Shown piece after piece: positions 14,446 through 18,447 of a stretch of DNA of 18,447 nucleotides. The position numbers were made by a program, and so were the translations under genes. Positions within the stretch are counted from its first letter, which is position 1; every line of letters starts with the position of its first letter. A model generated the notes under the pieces. That model saw only the letters and a list, made by a program, of their open reading frames with translations, did no database searches and had not been told where the DNA came from. Source of the stretch: JALXDT01 sp964634755 (GTDB lineage Bacteria > Acidobacteriota > Aminicenantia > JAMOAD01); the NCBI GenBank assembly GCA_964634755.1, contig CAZWJH010000051.1, positions 1 to 18,447 on the forward strand, written 5' to 3'.

Positions 14446-15549
14446 ATGGATTATAAAAATGATAAAAGAGTCGTTTTAACTCTTGATGCGGGAGGAACAA
14501 ACTTTGTATTTTCAGCTGTTCAGGGGAATGAGGAGATAGTCGAAAGGGTAAGATTAAACTCTTATGCGGATGACTTGGAAAAATCCCTTAATTCAATTAT
14601 TAAAGGATTTGAAACAATAATTTCAAAAATAGATGAAAAGCCTGTTGCAATCAGCTTTGCATTTCCGGGTCCTTCGGATTATCCGAAAGGAATAATCGTA
14701 GCTCCGGGAAATTTGCCGGCATACAGGAATATTGCATTAAAGGATATGTTGGAAGAAAGATTCAATATCCCTGTTTTTATTAATAATGACGGAAATCTCT
14801 TTGTTTACGGTGAAGCAATTTCAGGCTTTCTCCCCTATTTAAATAAACTTCTAAAAGAAAGCGGCTCTCCGAAAAGATATGATTCCCTTTTTGGTATAAC
14901 TCTGGGAACAGGCTTCGGAGGAGGCTTTGTATGTGATGGAAAACTCTTAATAGGAGATAATTCCGCAGCGGGAGAAATATGGCTATTAAGAAACAAATTA
15001 GAAAAAAATATGAATGCTGAAGAAGGTATAAGCATAAGAGCAATAAAAAGGGTTTACTCGGAAGAAAGCGGTATCACTTTTGAAAATTCCCCCGAGCCAA
15101 AGGAAATTTATGAAATTGCAATGGGGGAAAGAGATGGAAATAAAGATGCAGCTTTAAAAGCATACAGAATTTTCGGAGAGCTCATAGGGGATGCTTTATC
15201 CAATGCAGTGACACTTTTTGATTCTCCTGTTGTGATAGGAGGAGGATTATCGGGAGCTCATTCCCTTTTTATGCCCTATGTGATTAAGGAAATGAGAGAA
15301 AAATATGAAACCTACTCAGGTAAAAAAATAGAAAGGCTTGAGGTTAAAGTGTTTAATATTGAAGATGAGGATGAAAGGGCTGAATTTTTGAAAGGTGAAG
15401 TCAAAAGGATAAAGGTTCCCTATTCAAAAAGGGAAATAGAATATGATTCAATGCAGAGAATAGCGGTCGGAATATCAAAATTGGGCACCTCAAAAGCAGT
15501 ATCAATAGGAGCCTATGCATTTGCTTTAAATGCACTTGAAAACAGTTAA
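14446..15549 (+). CDS. ROK-family sugar kinase
   Basis: This 367-residue cytoplasmic kinase has the N-terminal phosphate-binding LTLDAGGTN (11-19) and the sugar-binding and catalytic NND, with Asp115 as the likely base. GITLGTGFGGGF and AAGEI follow, as in ROK ATP and sugar sites, and VVIGGGLSG is the adenosine-site block. The CXCGXXGC zinc motif and its histidine (EIGH; here EIW) are missing, as in a zinc-free ROK branch that I recall from Bacteroidetes-like sugar loci. It uses ATP to phosphorylate a hexose at position 6 in the known members. With GH92 downstream, mannose is the best guess; glucose or fructose is possible. ATG starts directly after the MFS stop codon, and its ribosome site GGAGG lies inside the MFS gene, indicating translational coupling. 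Confidence 0.92.
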   Translation: MDYKNDKRVVLTLDAGGTNFVFSAVQGNEEIVERVRLNSYADDLEKSLNSIIKGFETIISKIDEKPVAISFAFPGPSDYPKGIIVAPGNLPAYRNIALKDMLEERFNIPVFINNDGNLFVYGEAISGFLPYLNKLLKESGSPKRYDSLFGITLGTGFGGGFVCDGKLLIGDNSAAGEIWLLRNKLEKNMNAEEGISIRAIKRVYSEESGITFENSPEPKEIYEIAMGERDGNKDAALKAYRIFGELIGDALSNAVTLFDSPVVIGGGLSGAHSLFMPYVIKEMREKYETYSGKKIERLEVKVFNIEDEDERAEFLKGEVKRIKVPYSKREIEYDSMQRIAVGISKLGTSKAVSIGAYAFALNALENS

Positions 15550-15578
15550 GTTATATAAATAAATTTTCGGAGGGCTTT

Positions 15579-18447
15579 ATGAAAAAAAGAGCTTTATTCA
15601 TTGTTTTATTATTTTTCATATCATTATTTTTGTATTCTTCCGGAAAACATAAATTGGTTAATCCCTTTATAGGTACGGGAGGTCACGGTCATACATATCC
15701 GGGAGTAAGTCTTCCTTTCGGAATGATTCAGATAAGCCCTGATACAAGACTCGGAACATGGGACGGATGTTCAGGCTATCATTATTCCGATAATTCCATT
15801 ATCGGGTTTACCCACACCCACCTTAGCGGAACAGGTTGTCTTGATTATGGTGATATTTTATTAATGCCAATTACAGGAAAGGTTAAAATTAAGCCGGGAA
15901 CAAAGGAAAATCCTGACGCAGGTTACCGCTCCCGCTTTTCCCATAAAAATGAGTATGCCCATGCAGGATATTACAGAGTTTTTCTTGATGATTACAGGGT
16001 AAATGTGGAGCTTACGGCAACAAAAAGGTGTGGTTTTCACAGATACACTTTCCCTGAAAATAGCTCCTCCCACATTCTTCTTGACTTAAAACACAGGGAT
16101 AAGGTAATAGATTCAAAATTAAAAATATTAAGTTCAACTGAAATTGAAGGATACAGATTTTCTGATTCCTGGGCTGATAAACAGTATCTATTTTTTGTAA
16201 TAAAATTTTCAAAGCCTTTCAAATCAGTTAGAATTTTCAAGGATGATACTCTTATTTCAGGGAAAGAGATTAAAGGGAAAAATGTAAAAGCTGTTTTTGA
16301 TTTTGACACTAATGTCAACAAAGTTGTTCTGGTAAAAATAGGAATTTCTCCGGTAAGCATTGAAGGAGCAAGGAAAAATTTGGAGGAGGAAATCAAGGGA
16401 TGGAATTTTGAGAAAATAAAGAGTAATGCTGAGAAAGTATGGGATAAAGCTCTTTCGAAAATAGATGCTTATTCTGATAATAAAGATAAAAAAATCATTT
16501 TTTACACTGCTTTATATCATGCACTTTTAAATCCCAACCTGTACACTGATGTTAACGGATTTTACAGGGGGAGAGACTTAAAGATTCATAAAGCCGAAGG
16601 ATTTAATTATTTCACTCTTTTTTCTTTATGGGATACATTCAGAGCGGAGCACCCTCTCTTTACAATAATAGAGAGAAAAAGAACCCTTGATTTTATAAAA
16701 ACATTTTTACTCCAGTACAAACAGGGAGGAAGATTGCCTGTCTGGGAGCTTTCGGCAAATGAGACGGATACTATGATTGGCTATCACTCGGTGCCTGTGA
16801 TAGTCGATGCTTATGTAAAAGGAATAAGGAATTTTGACACTGAGCTTGCCCTTGAAGCAATGAAGCAGAGTGCAATGAGAGATCAAAGGGGATTAAAATA
16901 CTACAAGAAGTACGGTTATATTCCGGCGGATATGGACGCAGAATCAGTTTCAAAAACCCTTGAGTATTCTTATGATGATTGGTGCATAGCAGAGTTTGCA
17001 AAACTTATTGGTAAAAAAGATGATTATCTCCTCTTTATTGAAAGAGCACAATACTATAAGAATCTTTTTGACCCTCAAACAGGATTTTTCAGGCCTAAAA
17101 CCAACGGAGGCTGGGTCTCTCCTTTTAATCCGAAAGAGGTGAACTCAAACTATACCGAAGCCAATGCATGGCAGTACAACTTTTTTGTACCTCAGGACAT
17201 TCAAACTCATATAAAACTCTTGGGAGGAAAGGGAAAGTATTCGGAAAAATTGGATAAGCTTTTTTCGGAATCTCCCGAACTTGAAGGGAGAAAACAGGCT
17301 GATATTACAGGCTTAATAGGACAATATGCTCACGGTAATGAGCCAAGCCATCACATAGCATATCTTTATAATTTTGCAGGAAAACCGTGGAAGACTCAGG
17401 AAATCGTGAGAAAGATAGGCTCAGAGCTTTACAAAAATAGCCCAGATGGACTTGCGGGAAATGAAGATTGCGGCCAGATGTCAGCATGGTATGTATTAAG
17501 TGCCATGGGATTTTATTCGGTAACTCCCGGGCTCCCCTATTATGTAATTGGAGCCCCTCTTTTTGAAAAAATAATAATCAATCTTAAAAATGGTAAAAAA
17601 TTCACAATAATTGCAAAAAACCTTTCGGAGAAGAACTTTTACATTCAGTCTGCCTTTTTAAATGGAAAATCGTATTCAAAATCCTATATAGACTATAAAG
17701 ATATTCTGAAAGGCGGAAAATTGGTTTTTACAATGGGAGAAAAACCCAATAAAAAATGGGGAGCAGAAGAAAAGGATATACCGAAAGCGGTAATCTCTGA
17801 TAATCCCATAACAATTGTTCCTTATCTTGAAAATCCTAAAAAGATTTTCAAAGAAATGAAAAAAATAGAATTTAAAACAATAGAAGAAAATTCAAAAATC
17901 TATTTTAAATTACCTAAGGATAAAAAATTTAAGTTATTTAAGACTCCCTTTTATATTAACAAAAGCTCTGAAATTGAATTTTATGCTGTAAAAAACAGTG
18001 TTAAAAGTAAAATTATAAAATCAAAGTTTTTTAAGGTCAATCACAATTGGAATATAAAAATTAAATACAGATACAGCAGTCTTTATCCTGCATCCGGTAA
18101 TCTTGCCCTGATAGACGGAATAAGAGGAGAAGGTGATTTCAGAACAGGTACATGGCAAGGATATGAAAAGGCGGATCTTGATGTAACCATTGATCTCGGA
18201 AAGGAAAAAGAGATTCACTCTGTTTCAATAGGATTTTTGCAGGATACAAATGCGTGGATATTTATGCCCCTTTATGTTGAATTTTACATCTCAAATGACG
18301 AGGAAAATTTTGAAAAATTGGGAAAGGCAGTAAATGATATTGATGAAAGGAAAGAGGAAAGAATTGTAAAATATTTTAAAATTTCAAACTTGAAAGTAAA
18401 GGGAAGATACTTGAGAGTATTTGCAAAAAACAGAGGAATATGTCCCC
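15579..18447 (+). CDS. GH92 alpha-mannosidase, exported, 3' end outside the window (partial)
   Basis: An open frame starts at ATG 15579 after CGGAGGG and continues 956 codons to the edge without a stop. Residues 1-20 are a signal peptide. The N-terminal beta-sandwich has NPFIGTGGHGHTYPG, WDGCSGYHYSD and HTHLSGTG. The (alpha/alpha)6 part follows from about residue 275. HGNEPSHH places the general acid at Glu588 by comparison with characterised GH92 enzymes, and GNEDCGQMSAW (about 627-637) holds the acidic base region with Asp630. These enzymes are calcium-dependent, inverting exo-alpha-mannosidases; the motifs suit the alpha-1,2-type but do not prove linkage. Residues about 732-822 resemble a degenerate chitobiase C-terminal-like domain. 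From 823 on, a discoidin or F5/8-type carbohydrate-binding domain begins (NLALIDGIRG, TWQGYE, DVTIDLG) and is cut off near its end. It is the last visible gene of the operon. Confidence 0.95.
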   Translation, partial: MKKRALFIVLLFFISLFLYSSGKHKLVNPFIGTGGHGHTYPGVSLPFGMIQISPDTRLGTWDGCSGYHYSDNSIIGFTHTHLSGTGCLDYGDILLMPITGKVKIKPGTKENPDAGYRSRFSHKNEYAHAGYYRVFLDDYRVNVELTATKRCGFHRYTFPENSSSHILLDLKHRDKVIDSKLKILSSTEIEGYRFSDSWADKQYLFFVIKFSKPFKSVRIFKDDTLISGKEIKGKNVKAVFDFDTNVNKVVLVKIGISPVSIEGARKNLEEEIKGWNFEKIKSNAEKVWDKALSKIDAYSDNKDKKIIFYTALYHALLNPNLYTDVNGFYRGRDLKIHKAEGFNYFTLFSLWDTFRAEHPLFTIIERKRTLDFIKTFLLQYKQGGRLPVWELSANETDTMIGYHSVPVIVDAYVKGIRNFDTELALEAMKQSAMRDQRGLKYYKKYGYIPADMDAESVSKTLEYSYDDWCIAEFAKLIGKKDDYLLFIERAQYYKNLFDPQTGFFRPKTNGGWVSPFNPKEVNSNYTEANAWQYNFFVPQDIQTHIKLLGGKGKYSEKLDKLFSESPELEGRKQADITGLIGQYAHGNEPSHHIAYLYNFAGKPWKTQEIVRKIGSELYKNSPDGLAGNEDCGQMSAWYVLSAMGFYSVTPGLPYYVIGAPLFEKIIINLKNGKKFTIIAKNLSEKNFYIQSAFLNGKSYSKSYIDYKDILKGGKLVFTMGEKPNKKWGAEEKDIPKAVISDNPITIVPYLENPKKIFKEMKKIEFKTIEENSKIYFKLPKDKKFKLFKTPFYINKSSEIEFYAVKNSVKSKIIKSKFFKVNHNWNIKIKYRYSSLYPASGNLALIDGIRGEGDFRTGTWQGYEKADLDVTIDLGKEKEIHSVSIGFLQDTNAWIFMPLYVEFYISNDEENFEKLGKAVNDIDERKEERIVKYFKISNLKVKGRYLRVFAKNRGICP

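Noticed and set aside
16037..16396. 119-codon minus-strand frame inside the GH92 gene
   Set aside because: The plus-strand GH92 reading frame is unbroken and carries diagnostic motifs on both sides; the minus frame is a shadow.

Overview
This is an AT-rich bacterial window with strong AGGAGG-type ribosome binding sites and many genes for exported proteins. It probably comes from a diderm, polymer-degrading and possibly uncultured lineage. No rRNA, tRNA or phylogenetic marker gene is present, so I do not assign a phylum. The left part (about 1-8.8 kb) looks accessory: mostly small, poorly known or regulatory genes with intergenic repeats. The right part (about 8.8-18.4 kb) looks like ordinary degradative metabolism.

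Left part, minus strand, in transcription order: a hypothetical helical protein (3624-2956), a P-loop ATPase of the ATPase_2/DUF234 type (2821-1511), a protein that is almost entirely the fingers domain of the replicative DNA polymerase III alpha subunit with an unknown C-terminal domain (1441-389), and, 11 bases further on, an unrecognised gene that runs off the window (377-1). The stand-alone DnaE-fingers gene and its tightly linked partner are the best candidate for an undescribed system. A 398-bp gene-poor gap (3628-4025) holds a cluster of palindromes and a dispersed repeat. Then comes a plus-strand cytoplasmic hybrid histidine kinase (4026-6395) with a duplicated N-terminal sensor domain, followed by a small gene broken by one frameshift (6460-6914). 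Next, on the minus strand, are a CSD-like/TM2 membrane protein (7416-6943) and an AAA_14/DUF4143 ATPase (8735-7602). That ATPase appears to be leaderless and sits behind two matching palindromic operators. A second copy of the dispersed repeat lies at 7504-7568.

Right part: an exported S9 serine peptidase on the minus strand (11424-8893) with a clear intrinsic terminator. It is transcribed divergently from a compact plus-strand operon: gamma-glutamyltransferase-like hydrolase (11579-13270), MFS sugar permease (13291-14445), ROK sugar kinase (14446-15549) and GH92 alpha-mannosidase (15579 to the window edge, incomplete). The last three make a coherent route: exported mannosidase releases mannose, the MFS protein imports it, and the ROK kinase phosphorylates it. 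The exported peptidase and the gamma-glutamyl hydrolase suggest that peptide or glycopeptide breakdown occurs alongside glycan breakdown.
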